A DNA stretch of 64,000 nt, from NCBI RefSeq assembly GCF_018449695.1, contig NZ_JAAVUY010000007.1, forward strand, positions 186,001 to 250,000. Reading direction: 5' to 3'. A program made the translations under genes and the position numbers. The notes below the pieces were generated by a model, which searched no databases, was not told the DNA's origin, and worked only from the letters and a program-made list of their open reading frames with translations. This document shows, in pieces, positions 8,777 to 16,925 of this stretch (position 1 is the stretch's first letter; every line of letters starts with the position of its first letter). The DNA is from Bradyrhizobium sp. dw_411 (GTDB taxonomy: Bacteria > Pseudomonadota > Alphaproteobacteria > Rhizobiales > Xanthobacteraceae).

Positions 8777-9556
8777 TCAGACGTTGAACGACAGCGGATT
8801 GAGTGAGAACGATGCGGAGCTGGCCTCGCGCTGAATCATTTGTTCGATCGCGTTGTAAGACGAAGACGCGGCGCTGGATGAGGTCCCCGACACGCCCGCG
8901 ACCTGGGATCCCGTGCTGGAAGTTGGGGATGTCGTCGTCGTGCTGACGGTAGCCGGCGTGGCGGAAGCCGCCTGCATGGCCTGCAACAACGGATCGGTGC
9001 TCGACCCGTCGGTGCTCGTAGTGCTGCTGTCGCTGGAACCGCCGATATGGGCGTGATGATGATGGCCGCCGCCCTTGCCGCCCGCGCCCTTCAACGCCGA
9101 TGACATTTCGCTGAGACTGACCGAGCCGTCGCCATTGGTATCGAGCTTGTTGAAGACGTCGTCGGCCTGCGCGAGGTTGGTTCCACCGGCGCCAAGCGCG
9201 TTTTCGAATTCCGATTTGGTGATCTGGCCATCGCCATTGCCGTCGATCTGCGAGAACAGATCCTGCAGGGAACTCGACGGGCTGGTCGACGTGGTGGACG
9301 CTGAGGCGGTGGATGCTGGCGATGACTGGCTCTGCGCCGCCAACAGCGCGCTGAAGGTGCCCGGCGATATCTGCGAAAATCCCGTGCTGCCCGAAGGCGC
9401 AGTCGGACCGGCCGATGCCTGGGCCGCGCCCGAGAGACCGAACATATCGGCCGTCGCCTGGCTGAAGCCGGTGGATTGGGACGACGACTGGGCCGATGAG
9501 GCCAGCGACTGGATGGCATCCAATGCGGTCGACGCGGCGCCAAGAGCAAACAGCAT
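8777..9556 (-). CDS. EF-hand calcium-binding protein, Ser/Thr/Ala-rich
   Basis: A 259-residue protein with two canonical EF-hand loops, DGNGDGQITKSE and DTNGDGSVSLSE, separated by about 30 residues. These are flanked by long Ser/Thr/Ala-rich low-complexity stretches and a His-rich patch (GGHHHHAH) that could bind metal. The start at 9556 follows GGAG with 7-base spacing; a longer reading to 9679 lacks such a site. The N-terminus MLFALGAASTALDAI is hydrophobic but not a clear signal peptide. Similar bacterial EF-hand proteins are annotated as possible type III effectors (XopAW-like); that role is not supported by anything else here. Confidence 0.82.
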   Translation of the reverse strand: MLFALGAASTALDAIQSLASSAQSSSQSTGFSQATADMFGLSGAAQASAGPTAPSGSTGFSQISPGTFSALLAAQSQSSPASTASASTTSTSPSSSLQDLFSQIDGNGDGQITKSEFENALGAGGTNLAQADDVFNKLDTNGDGSVSLSEMSSALKGAGGKGGGHHHHAHIGGSSDSSTTSTDGSSTDPLLQAMQAASATPATVSTTTTSPTSSTGSQVAGVSGTSSSAASSSYNAIEQMIQREASSASFSLNPLSFNV

Positions 9557-9812
9557 GGCAAAACTCCGAACAACGCCGCAAAGCGCGGCCCACACCTCTG
9601 AAAACCTGAGATGAGCAAACGCCGTGCCATTGGAGAAAAGCCAATAAAACAGGGGTTTTCTGCTGCCGGAACCGCCCACTCCCCCGGCAATTGATGCCGC
9701 TGCGGCAGAATTTTCCGACCCTCCTGCGCCCTCGCCCCCGCATTGCTCCTGGGCTTAGCGCATGTTACGCGGAACCATTCGCACGCTTCGAAAATGGTTC
9801 GGGAAAGCGCAC

Positions 9813-10514
9813 ATGTCTCAGCAATTTGCGGCACGCCCGCTCGTTATCGCGCCGTCGATCCTGGCTTCCGATTTCGCCAAATTGGGCGAAGAGGTGCGCG
9901 CCGTCGATGCGGCCGGCGCCGACTGGATCCATCTCGACGTGATGGACGGGCATTTCGTCCCCAACATTTCCTACGGCCCAGACGTCATCAAGGCGATGCG
10001 CCCGCATACGAAGAAGATCTTCGACGCGCATCTGATGATTTCGCCGTGCGATCCGTATCTGGAAGCTTTCGCCAAGGCCGGCTGCGATCACATCACGGTT
10101 CACGCCGAGGCCGGTCCGCATTTGCATCGTTCCTTGCAGGCAATCCGCGCGCTCGGCAAGAAGGCCGGCGTTTCGCTCAATCCGGCGACGCCGATCTCGG
10201 TGCTCGAATATGTCATCGACATGATCGATCTGGTGCTGGTGATGTCGGTCAATCCCGGCTTCGGCGGGCAGGCCTTCATTCGCTCGGCGCTTGGCAAGGT
10301 CAGCGATGTCAGGGCAATGACGGCGGGACGTCCGATCGATATCGAGGTCGATGGCGGCGTCGGTCCGGATGTCTCGGGTGCGCTGGCGGCTGCCGGCGCC
10401 AACGCCTTTGTCGCGGGCTCCGCCGTGTTCAAGGGCGGCACGATGGAAAGCTACAAGGCCAATATTTCCGCGATCCGCGATGCCGCGGCCAACGCGCGCG
10501 GCGAAATGGTCTAG
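9813..10514 (+). CDS. rpe: Ribulose-phosphate 3-epimerase
   Basis: Interconverts ribulose 5-phosphate and xylulose 5-phosphate in the pentose phosphate and Calvin pathways. The TIM-barrel signatures are all visible: [17 protein letters not shown], the metal-binding [18 protein letters not shown], and [14 protein letters not shown], with EVDGGV and the phosphate-binding VAGSAVF near the end. The ATG at 9813 gives 233 residues, the normal length, whereas an upstream ATG at 9762 would add a basic tail not seen in the family. Its stop shares the 4 bases CTAG with the stop of the convergent TetR gene. Confidence 0.95.
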   Translation: MSQQFAARPLVIAPSILASDFAKLGEEVRAVDAAGADWIHLDVMDGHFVPNISYGPDVIKAMRPHTKKIFDAHLMISPCDPYLEAFAKAGCDHITVHAEAGPHLHRSLQAIRALGKKAGVSLNPATPISVLEYVIDMIDLVLVMSVNPGFGGQAFIRSALGKVSDVRAMTAGRPIDIEVDGGVGPDVSGALAAAGANAFVAGSAVFKGGTMESYKANISAIRDAAANARGEMV

Positions 10515-11107
10515 CTCTTGCGCGGCGCTTCCAGGCCTCTGAGCAACAGAGCCAGCAAGGCGTCGATCCGTGCCGGCAATTCCGGGTCGCTCCATTCGTT
10601 GGAATGGGCGGGATGATGGAATCGGATCGAGGCGTCGTAAACCGCGCGCGCCGAGGTCCTGACATCGGCGACCTCAAAGGCGCCCTGCTTGACGCCATCG
10701 GAGATGATGGAGGCGATCTGGTCGGCCAGGCCTTCCTTATGCGCCTTGACGACCTTGCACGCTTCCTGTGCCAGCGTGAGATAGGTCGCGAACATCTCGG
10801 GATCTTCGTTGAATCTGTTTTGCTTGGCGGTGAACAGCGCCCGCAGCCAGCGCTCCAGTTTGGCCGGTGCCGGTGCATCGGCTTGTGCAATCTTTTCCAG
10901 CGGCGCGCTGGCGCGATCGAGCCAGCGTTTCGCCACCGCCTCGCGCAACGAAGCCTTGCTCGGAAAATGACGGTAGACGCTGCCGTGGCTGACATCGAGC
11001 GCCCGGGCAACATCGACCACGGTGGCTTTCGCCAGCCCGTAGCGACGCAGCACGTCCTCGGTCACTTCAAGAATTCGCTCAGGCGTTAAAACCAGGATCT
11101 CGTTCAT
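10511..11107 (-). CDS. TetR family transcriptional regulator
   Basis: A 198-residue regulator with a standard N-terminal TetR helix-turn-helix (about residues 8-55; [20 protein letters not shown] is the recognition part) and an all-helical ligand/dimer domain. The gene is convergent with rpe and overlaps it at the stop codons. Upstream on the same strand are a tandem repeat, a 33-codon gene and a promoter overlapped by a 9-bp inverted repeat typical of TetR operators (11514-11537), so autoregulation is plausible. No efflux pump or obvious target operon is adjacent; the effector is unknown. Confidence 0.92.
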   Translation of the reverse strand: MNEILVLTPERILEVTEDVLRRYGLAKATVVDVARALDVSHGSVYRHFPSKASLREAVAKRWLDRASAPLEKIAQADAPAPAKLERWLRALFTAKQNRFNEDPEMFATYLTLAQEACKVVKAHKEGLADQIASIISDGVKQGAFEVADVRTSARAVYDASIRFHHPAHSNEWSDPELPARIDALLALLLRGLEAPRKS

Positions 11108-11195
11108 GCGCGCACGTTGCCTTCTCGCTGTCGAGTATTCCTATCCGTGCCGGAGCATCATTGCTCGGCAACGGGGCCGTAAACGTCAGAAATCC

Positions 11196-11240
11196 CCTTG
11201 CGACCCAAGTCCTTGCAACTCAAGTCCTTGCAACCCAGAT
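11196..11240. repeat. Three-copy 15-bp tandem repeat
   Basis: Units at 11196-11210, 11211-11225 and 11226-11240 share CCTTGCRACYCAAGT (the last unit diverges at its end). The array lies between the TetR start and the upstream 33-codon gene, so it would be in the leader of any read-through transcript. Confidence 0.8.
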
Positions 11241-11315
11241 CGAGTATTGCAGATCCGCAGCCCATCGGCACCGAGCTTTCGCAAAGCAAACTGATGGGCT
11301 GTCATCGTCGTTCCC

Positions 11316-11417
11316 TTAGCGGGTCAACCTTTCGGCCTGCGCGGCAAGATGACGGGCGACGCGCTGGTTGACCCAGTGCTGGAGTTGGGTGGTCAGGTAA
11401 AAAAGTTCGATAGCCAT
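11316..11417 (-). CDS. Small protein of 33 residues, unknown function
   Basis: A short reading frame starting MAIELFYLTTQLQHWV and ending with a basic, alanine-rich tail (AERLTR). The ATG follows a good ribosome site, AGAGGA, at about 7-base spacing, and a plausible promoter with an overlapping inverted repeat lies about 80 bases upstream. The pattern of hydrophobic residues fits an amphipathic helix. It lies 208 bases before the TetR gene on the same strand and could be co-regulated with it. I do not recognise a family; the ribosome site and promoter context are the only support for it being expressed. Confidence 0.5.
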   Translation of the reverse strand: MAIELFYLTTQLQHWVNQRVARHLAAQAERLTR

Positions 11418-11497
11418 GGCAAAGTCCTCTGAAAATCCCCGGTTCGCGGTCTATCCGCCGCGTGCCGGGTGGCGCCTTCCTACCGGCGCCGGACTTG

Positions 11498-11527
11498 TAT
11501 ATAGCGTATCTCGCTGACAGATTTCAA
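11498..11527 (-). promoter_or_regulatory. Predicted sigma70-type promoter for the 33-codon gene / TetR unit
   Basis: Reading the minus strand, TTGAAA (11527-11522) is followed after 18 bases by TATATA (11503-11498). The -35 element lies in the centre of the inverted repeat at 11514-11537, the arrangement expected for repression by steric block. Confidence 0.5.
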
Positions 11528-11537
11528 TATCTGTCAG
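11514..11537. promoter_or_regulatory. Candidate TetR operator (9-bp inverted repeat)
   Basis: Perfect arms CTGACAGAT (11514-11522) and ATCTGTCAG (11529-11537) flank a 6-base spacer. Size and symmetry match TetR-family operators, and a TetR gene lies downstream on the minus strand. It also sits about 130 bases before purB, so an effect on purB cannot be excluded. Confidence 0.55.
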
Positions 11538-11668
11538 TCAATATTATGTGAGAAACCGCAGATAAATGGCGCTCAAGCGGTATATTGGCACCCGACCGGG
11601 CCGACGTTTGTCTCACCGGAGTGGCTCTGCTAAAGCGCGGCTTAACCTCAGAAAACCCAGAGTCGTCG

Positions 11669-12976
11669 ATGATATCCCGCTATACCCGCCCGGAAATGGC
11701 CGCCATCTGGGAGGCCCAGACGCGCTTCAAGATCTGGTTCGAAATCGAGGCGCATGCAGCGGATGCGCTGGCCGAATTGGGCACCATTCCGAAGGAAGCT
11801 GCGAAAGCGGTCTGGACCAAGGCGCGGGACGTTATTTTCGACGTTGCCCGGATCGACGAGATCGAGCGTGAAACCAAGCACGACGTCATCGCCTTCCTGA
11901 CCCATCTGGCGGAAATCGTCGGCCCCGAAGCGCGCTTCGTGCACCAGGGCATGACCTCATCCGACGTGCTCGACACCTGTCTTAATGTGCAATTGACCCG
12001 CGCGGCCGACCTGTTGATTGGGGATGTCGACCGGGTGCTGGCGGCGCTGAAGAAGCGCGCCTTCGAGCACAAGATGACGCCGACCATCGGCCGCTCCCAC
12101 GGCATTCATGCCGAGCCCATCACATTCGGGCTGAAGCTCGCGTTCGCCTATGCCGAATTCACCCGCGCCCGCGAGCGGCTGGTGATCGCGCGCAAGGAAA
12201 TCGCGACCTGTGCGATCTCGGGCGCGGTCGGCACCTTCGCGCAGATCGATCCGCGCGTGGAAGAGCATGTCGCCAAGGCGATGGGCCTAACACCGGAGCC
12301 GATCTCGACGCAGGTGATTCCGCGCGATCGTCACGCGATGTATTTCGCCACGCTCGGCGTGATCGCCTCCTCCGTCGAACGTCTCGCCACGGAGATCCGG
12401 CACATGCAGCGCACCGAGGTGCTGGAAGCCGAGGAGTTTTTCTCCGAGGGCCAGAAAGGCTCCTCGGCGATGCCGCACAAGCGCAACCCGGTGCTGTCGG
12501 AGAATCTCACCGGTCTCGCGCGCATGGTGCGCGCCTATGTGACGCCGGCGATGGAGAATGTCGTGCTGTGGCATGAGCGCGATATCTCGCACTCCTCGGC
12601 CGAGCGCATGATCGCACCCGACGCGACCGTAACGCTGGATTTCGCGCTTAATCGTCTGGCCGGCCTGATCGACAAGCTGCTGGTCTATCCGGCCAACATG
12701 CAGAAGAATCTCGACCGCCTCGGCGGCCTCATTCATTCACAGCGATTGCTGATCGCGCTGACGCAAAAGGGCTGCAGCCGCGAAGACGCCTACAAGCTCG
12801 TGCAACGCAACGCGATGCCGGTGTGGCGCGGCGAAGGCGACTTCGAGACGCTGTTGAAAAAAGACGCTGATGTGAAGAAGTATCTCACCGACGCCGAGAT
12901 ATCCGAGCAATTCGATCTCGGCTATCACTTCAAGCACGTCGATACGATCTTCAAGCGCGTGTTCGGCGAAAGCTGA
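11669..12976 (+). CDS. purB: Adenylosuccinate lyase
   Basis: Cleaves SAICAR and adenylosuccinate, releasing fumarate, in purine synthesis. The 435-residue protein has the fumarase/aspartase-superfamily signature GSSAMPHKRNP near residue 265, the HQGMTSSDVLDT block and the catalytic-loop histidine region GRSHGIHAEP. The ATG at 11669 gives MISRYTRPEMAAIW, the usual N-terminus of the short bacterial PurB class; an in-frame ATG 28 codons earlier would add a non-conserved extension. It is transcribed alone, and nearby genes are unrelated to purines. Confidence 0.97.
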   Translation: MISRYTRPEMAAIWEAQTRFKIWFEIEAHAADALAELGTIPKEAAKAVWTKARDVIFDVARIDEIERETKHDVIAFLTHLAEIVGPEARFVHQGMTSSDVLDTCLNVQLTRAADLLIGDVDRVLAALKKRAFEHKMTPTIGRSHGIHAEPITFGLKLAFAYAEFTRARERLVIARKEIATCAISGAVGTFAQIDPRVEEHVAKAMGLTPEPISTQVIPRDRHAMYFATLGVIASSVERLATEIRHMQRTEVLEAEEFFSEGQKGSSAMPHKRNPVLSENLTGLARMVRAYVTPAMENVVLWHERDISHSSAERMIAPDATVTLDFALNRLAGLIDKLLVYPANMQKNLDRLGGLIHSQRLLIALTQKGCSREDAYKLVQRNAMPVWRGEGDFETLLKKDADVKKYLTDAEISEQFDLGYHFKHVDTIFKRVFGES

Positions 12977-13003
12977 ACGGCGGATTGTCGTTTCGCGTAA
13001 CGA

Positions 13004-13555
13004 TCAGCCCGGTGCGCCGTCAACCATCCGCGCGGCGACGCGATCGCGCTTGATGAAGTGATGCCATGCCGCCGCGACGATATGGATCACGATCAGCGCG
13101 AGCAGCACATAGGCGATGTATATGTGCCAGTCTTCATAGAAGCCGGCCGCGGCCTTGTCCGGCGACGTGAACTGCGGCACCTTGAACAGGCCGAAGAAGC
13201 TGGAATAGTTCGGATCGCGCGCGCCGGAATGCGCCCACCCCAGTATCGCGACCACGATCGTGACGCCATAGAGCGCCCAATGGCTGATGCTCGCCGCGAC
13301 CCTTTGCAACGACGAGATGTCAGGCGGCAATGCCGGCGTCGGATTCACGCCTCGCCAGATCAGCCGCAGCACCATCAATAGCAGGATCAGATAACCGATA
13401 TCGGCGTGGATCGAGCGATAGAAGAAGCGATCCGGCCGCGCCGGGATATGATTCATCCACCAGCCATACGCCAGCATGCCGATAATCGCGATACCCAGAA
13501 TCCAGTGAAACCATCGCGCAACACTGCCCCAGCTGGCCGTCGTATTTCGAATCAT
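13004..13555 (-). CDS. Cytochrome b561 family protein
   Basis: A 183-residue membrane protein with four predicted transmembrane helices and conserved histidines in RWFHWILG (helix 1), SIHADIGYLILL (helix 2), ISHWALYG (helix 3) and VIHIVAAAWHHFIKRD (helix 4), the heme b ligand pattern of prokaryotic b561 proteins (superoxide:ubiquinone oxidoreductase CybB group). It probably moves electrons between periplasmic donors and quinone. It is encoded alone, convergent with purB and divergent from murI. A paralog lies at 46754-47317. Confidence 0.9.
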   Translation of the reverse strand: MIRNTTASWGSVARWFHWILGIAIIGMLAYGWWMNHIPARPDRFFYRSIHADIGYLILLLMVLRLIWRGVNPTPALPPDISSLQRVAASISHWALYGVTIVVAILGWAHSGARDPNYSSFFGLFKVPQFTSPDKAAAGFYEDWHIYIAYVLLALIVIHIVAAAWHHFIKRDRVAARMVDGAPG

Positions 13556-13727
13556 GTCTGCGCTGCCTTTAGGAATTCATGCGTGGAGACTCTTGGTAGC
13601 GCTCCCTTAAAACCCGTGCCAATTGAATTATTCCAAATCGCGGCACCCGATATCCCATTGACATCGCGCCACCCTGCAGTTGCGCAAAATTACTGAACGG
13701 TAACCCGGGATCGGCTAGGATCGCGGT

Positions 13728-14519
13728 GTGCCAGCACCTGCGACGATTCTCGTTATCGATTCCGGCCTCGGCGGCCTCACGGTCCTGCGCGAAATCGTTC
13801 CGACGCGGCCGGACGCACATTATGTCTATGTCGCTGACGACGTATTCTTTCCTTATGGGCACCATAGCGAGGACGAGATCATCGCGCGGGTAGTGCCCCT
13901 GGTCGGCGAATTGATCGCTGCGCACAGGCCCGATCTCGTGGTAATCGCCTGCAATACGATGTCGGTTTCGGTCATGGCGCCGCTCCGTGCGGCCTATAGC
14001 GTGCCGTTCGTCGGCACCGTGCCGGCCATCAAGCCGGCCTGTGCGGCATCCAAGACCCGACGCGTGTCGGTGCTCGGCACCCGGGCCACCGTCAAGCGCG
14101 AATACACGCAAGCGCTGATCCGGGATCATGGCCAGGGCTGTGAAGTAACTTTGGTGGGTTCAGGCGAACTCGCCTCATTGGCAGAAGCGGCGCTCAGCGG
14201 CGTTGAGGTCAGCGATCAGTCGATATTCGCCGAACTCGCACCGTGCTTCGTCGGGGAGAAGGATGCAGCCCGCACCGATACCGTCGTGCTGGCCTGCACC
14301 CACTATCCCCTGCTGATGGACCGGCTGGTCAGGCTCGCGCCTTGGCCGGTAAATTGGATCGACCCCGCGCCGGCCATCGCACGGCGTGTTGCGGATTTGA
14401 TGAAGCCCGCTGATGACGCGACCGAAGAGGCCGGCGCTGAAATGATTTTCACATCAGGTCGACCGCACGCGCTAAACCATGCGTTGATGCCGTTTTTCGG
14501 CGGCCGCGTTCCGGCCTGA
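13728..14519 (+). CDS. murI: Glutamate racemase
   Basis: Makes D-glutamate for peptidoglycan. The 263-residue protein has the three family motifs: VIDSGLGGLTVLREI at the N-terminus, the first catalytic cysteine in VIACNTMSV (near residue 74) and the second in LACTHYPLL (near residue 189). It starts at GTG (13728) with AGGAT about 8 bases upstream; no in-frame ATG precedes the first motif. It lies between a divergent cytochrome b561 gene and the first flagellin gene and appears to be a single-gene unit. Confidence 0.94.
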   Translation: MPAPATILVIDSGLGGLTVLREIVPTRPDAHYVYVADDVFFPYGHHSEDEIIARVVPLVGELIAAHRPDLVVIACNTMSVSVMAPLRAAYSVPFVGTVPAIKPACAASKTRRVSVLGTRATVKREYTQALIRDHGQGCEVTLVGSGELASLAEAALSGVEVSDQSIFAELAPCFVGEKDAARTDTVVLACTHYPLLMDRLVRLAPWPVNWIDPAPAIARRVADLMKPADDATEEAGAEMIFTSGRPHALNHALMPFFGGRVPA

Positions 14520-14668
14520 ATCACCATTAACCTTTTTGAGCTCTTACCGCCGGAAGAAAAAAAGCCGGTGTATTCACGTTTTATTGAGGTTGACGGTTTA
14601 CCTTGTTCGCGACGTGCGACTGCGCAGGAAGCGCAGAGTGTTTTTACAGTAAGTAAAGGATTGCGTTC

Positions 14669-16726
14669 ATGTCTGGTATCGTTCTCTCGGCGTCCGTTCG
14701 CCAGAACCTCCTCTCCCTCCAATCGACTGCATCGCTGCTCGCCACCACCCAGAATGACCTCGCCACCGGCAACAAGGTCAACTCGGCGATCGACAATCCC
14801 ACCGATTATTTCACGGCGCAGGGCCTCAACAACCGCGCCAGCGACATCAACAACCTGCTCGATGGTATCGGCAACGGTGTGCAGGTCCTCCAGGCCGCCA
14901 ACACCGGCATCACCTCGTTGCAGAGCCTGGTCGCCTCCGCCCAGTCGATCGCCAACCAGGTGCTGCAAAGCCCGACCGGCTACTCGACCAAGTCCAACGT
15001 AACGACCGGCGCCATCAGCGGCGCGACCGCCGACAACCTGCTGGGTACCGGTCCGTCTGCGACTGACGCGACCTTCGCCTCCACCACGGCCGGCTCCTCG
15101 GTCGTCGCGGGGGTTACCGCTGCAGCCGGCACCGAAAGCGGTTCGGCGCTGACGCTCTCCACCACAGGCTCAAGCGCCCTTAGCACCTCGACGCTGGGCA
15201 CCGCGAGCGGCGATTTCGATCTCTCCTCGCTCGTCGGCGACACGTTTACGGTCGGCAGCCAGACCATTACGTTCAGTGCGAGCGCGACGTCCACGTCGAC
15301 GTCCGGTTCCACCACGACCATCGGTCTGGGCTCCGGCACGACGTCGACCCTGGGCGAGCTTCTGACCGCGTTATCGGCCAACTCCAGCGGCGCTGCCGGC
15401 TCAGCCTCGATCTCAGGTGGTGCGATCACCCTGTCCACCACCACGGCAGGCGGCGACTTCACCTTCGGCGGCACCAACGCTACCGCGGTTCTGCAAGCTC
15501 TCGGTCTCGCCAACGCCAACAACGTCGTCCACACCGCGAGCTCGTTGCCGAGCACGGCCGCTATCACGACCACCACCGTGCTTTCGGGTACCGCGACCGG
15601 AGACCTTTCCACCCCCTTCGCCAACAACGACACGCTGACGGTTGACGGCAAGACCCTGACCTTCAGCAGCACGGCCGCGACCAGCACCTCGGCCAATGGC
15701 GGCACCATCAGCACCACCGGTACGATCCAGGATATCCTCACCGCGATCGACGCGATCACCGGCTCGAGCGGAGCGAACGCCGCCACGATCGCCGCCGGCA
15801 AGATCACGCTGCACACCGGCACCGCGGCCGATCTGAGCATCACCAGTTCCAACAACGCAGCGCTTGGTGCGCTCGGTCTTGGCACCGGGGTTACCCAGGC
15901 TCGGACACCCGGTACCGGCGGTCTCTCCGGCGAAACCCTGACCATCGGCGCCACCAATACCAGCTCAACGCAGACCGCGATCACCTTCGGCACCGGCGCC
16001 GGCCAGGTCTCGACGCTCAACGGGCTCAATGCCGCGCTGGCCTCGAACGATCTGCAGGCCACGATCGACGCCTCCACCGGCAAGATCAACATCGTGACCA
16101 CCAACGATGCGGCTTCGTCGACGATCAAAGCGATCACCGGTACGGCGACGGTATCCGGCTCGGCGTTCGCCAATGTGGCCTCCGGCGGTTCGGCTCCCGT
16201 GCTCGATCCGAACTCGCAGGCGACCCGCGCCAGCCTGGTCACGCAGTACAATAACGTGCTGCAGCAGATCAACACGACCGCTCAGGACTCGTCCTTCAAC
16301 GGCGTCAACCTGCTGAGCGGCGATACGCTCAACCTGACGTTCGATGAAACCGGCGCTTCCAAGCTCGCGATCACCGGCGTCACCTTCAACGATGCCGGCC
16401 TCGGTCTTTCGAGCCTGGTCTCCGGCACCGACTTCCTGGACAACAACTCGGCCAACACGGCTTTGACCGCGCTGACCAAGGCCTCGACCACCCTGCGCAC
16501 GGAAGCTTCCGCGCTGGGTTCGAACCTGTCGATCGTGCAGGTCCGCCAGGACTTCAACAAGAACCTGATCGACGTGCTGCAGACCGGTTCGTCGAACCTG
16601 ACGCTGGCCGACACCAACGAGGAAGCGGCCAACAGCCAGGCGCTGTCGACCCGCCAGTCGATCGCGGTCTCCGCGCTGGCGCTCGCCAACCAGTCGCAGC
16701 AGAGCGTGCTTCAGCTCCTGCGCTGA
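14669..16726 (+). CDS. fliC: Flagellin (copy 1), 685 residues
   Basis: Filament subunit. The N-terminal 100 residues (SGIVLSASVRQNLLSLQSTA onward) and the C-terminal 90 (ending SQQSVLQLLR) are the coiled D0/D1 regions that polymerise and are recognised for export. Between them are about 480 Ser/Thr/Gly/Ala-rich residues arranged as roughly three repeats of a 90-110-residue module (GDTFTVGSQTITFS ... TLGELLTAL ... ALGL), resembling the flagellin hook-IN motif and expected to be surface-exposed. No cysteine is present. It is the first of a tandem pair of identical length, followed by its own terminator. Heavy Ser/Thr content makes glycosylation plausible. Confidence 0.95.
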   Translation: MSGIVLSASVRQNLLSLQSTASLLATTQNDLATGNKVNSAIDNPTDYFTAQGLNNRASDINNLLDGIGNGVQVLQAANTGITSLQSLVASAQSIANQVLQSPTGYSTKSNVTTGAISGATADNLLGTGPSATDATFASTTAGSSVVAGVTAAAGTESGSALTLSTTGSSALSTSTLGTASGDFDLSSLVGDTFTVGSQTITFSASATSTSTSGSTTTIGLGSGTTSTLGELLTALSANSSGAAGSASISGGAITLSTTTAGGDFTFGGTNATAVLQALGLANANNVVHTASSLPSTAAITTTTVLSGTATGDLSTPFANNDTLTVDGKTLTFSSTAATSTSANGGTISTTGTIQDILTAIDAITGSSGANAATIAAGKITLHTGTAADLSITSSNNAALGALGLGTGVTQARTPGTGGLSGETLTIGATNTSSTQTAITFGTGAGQVSTLNGLNAALASNDLQATIDASTGKINIVTTNDAASSTIKAITGTATVSGSAFANVASGGSAPVLDPNSQATRASLVTQYNNVLQQINTTAQDSSFNGVNLLSGDTLNLTFDETGASKLAITGVTFNDAGLGLSSLVSGTDFLDNNSANTALTALTKASTTLRTEASALGSNLSIVQVRQDFNKNLIDVLQTGSSNLTLADTNEEAANSQALSTRQSIAVSALALANQSQQSVLQLLR

Positions 16727-16750
16727 TCGAAACAGCAAACCAAAAGACGG

Positions 16751-16778
16751 AAACGGCGGGGGAAACCCCGCCGTTTTT
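16751..16778 (+). terminator. Rho-independent terminator after flagellin copy 1
   Basis: An 11-bp stem AAACGGCGGGG / CCCCGCCGTTT with a GAAA tetraloop runs into a T tract. The same element recurs after flagellin copy 2, so it was duplicated with the gene. Confidence 0.92.
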
Positions 16779-16865
16779 GCATTGGATAAGGCCTTGGCGC
16801 AGCGAGGTTTTCCGGTGCGCGGCTTGAGGTAGGAAAGCGTTAATCACACAATTTAAGTACGCATT

Positions 16866-16892
16866 AACTCTAATTTAAAGGAGTGCCGATAC
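16866..16892 (+). promoter_or_regulatory. Possible FliA (sigma28)-type promoter of flagellin copy 2
   Basis: GCCGATAC at 16885-16892 closely matches the sigma28 -10 element (GCCGATAA). The sequence at the correct 11-base distance (AACTCTAA, 16866-16873) is only a weak match to the -35 element. No similar -10 is obvious before copy 1. Confidence 0.35.
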
Positions 16893-16925
16893 AAGCATAG
16901 CCACAACACTAGGAAGGCTTGACAC

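Noticed and set aside
8073..9743. 556-residue minus-strand frame through the P1 peptidase and EF-hand genes
   Set aside because: It overlaps two supported genes and its translation is Arg/Gly/His-rich without domains.
11514..11537. The inverted repeat as a terminator of the small gene or of purB
   Set aside because: It lies upstream of both genes, has no T-run and overlaps a promoter, so an operator is a better explanation.
14980..16275. 431-residue open frame opposite flagellin copy 1, and its twin at 17237-18532
   Set aside because: Both exist only because the two flagellins are near-identical; the composition is Val/Ala/Pro/Glu-rich and there is no ribosome site, so they are shadows.
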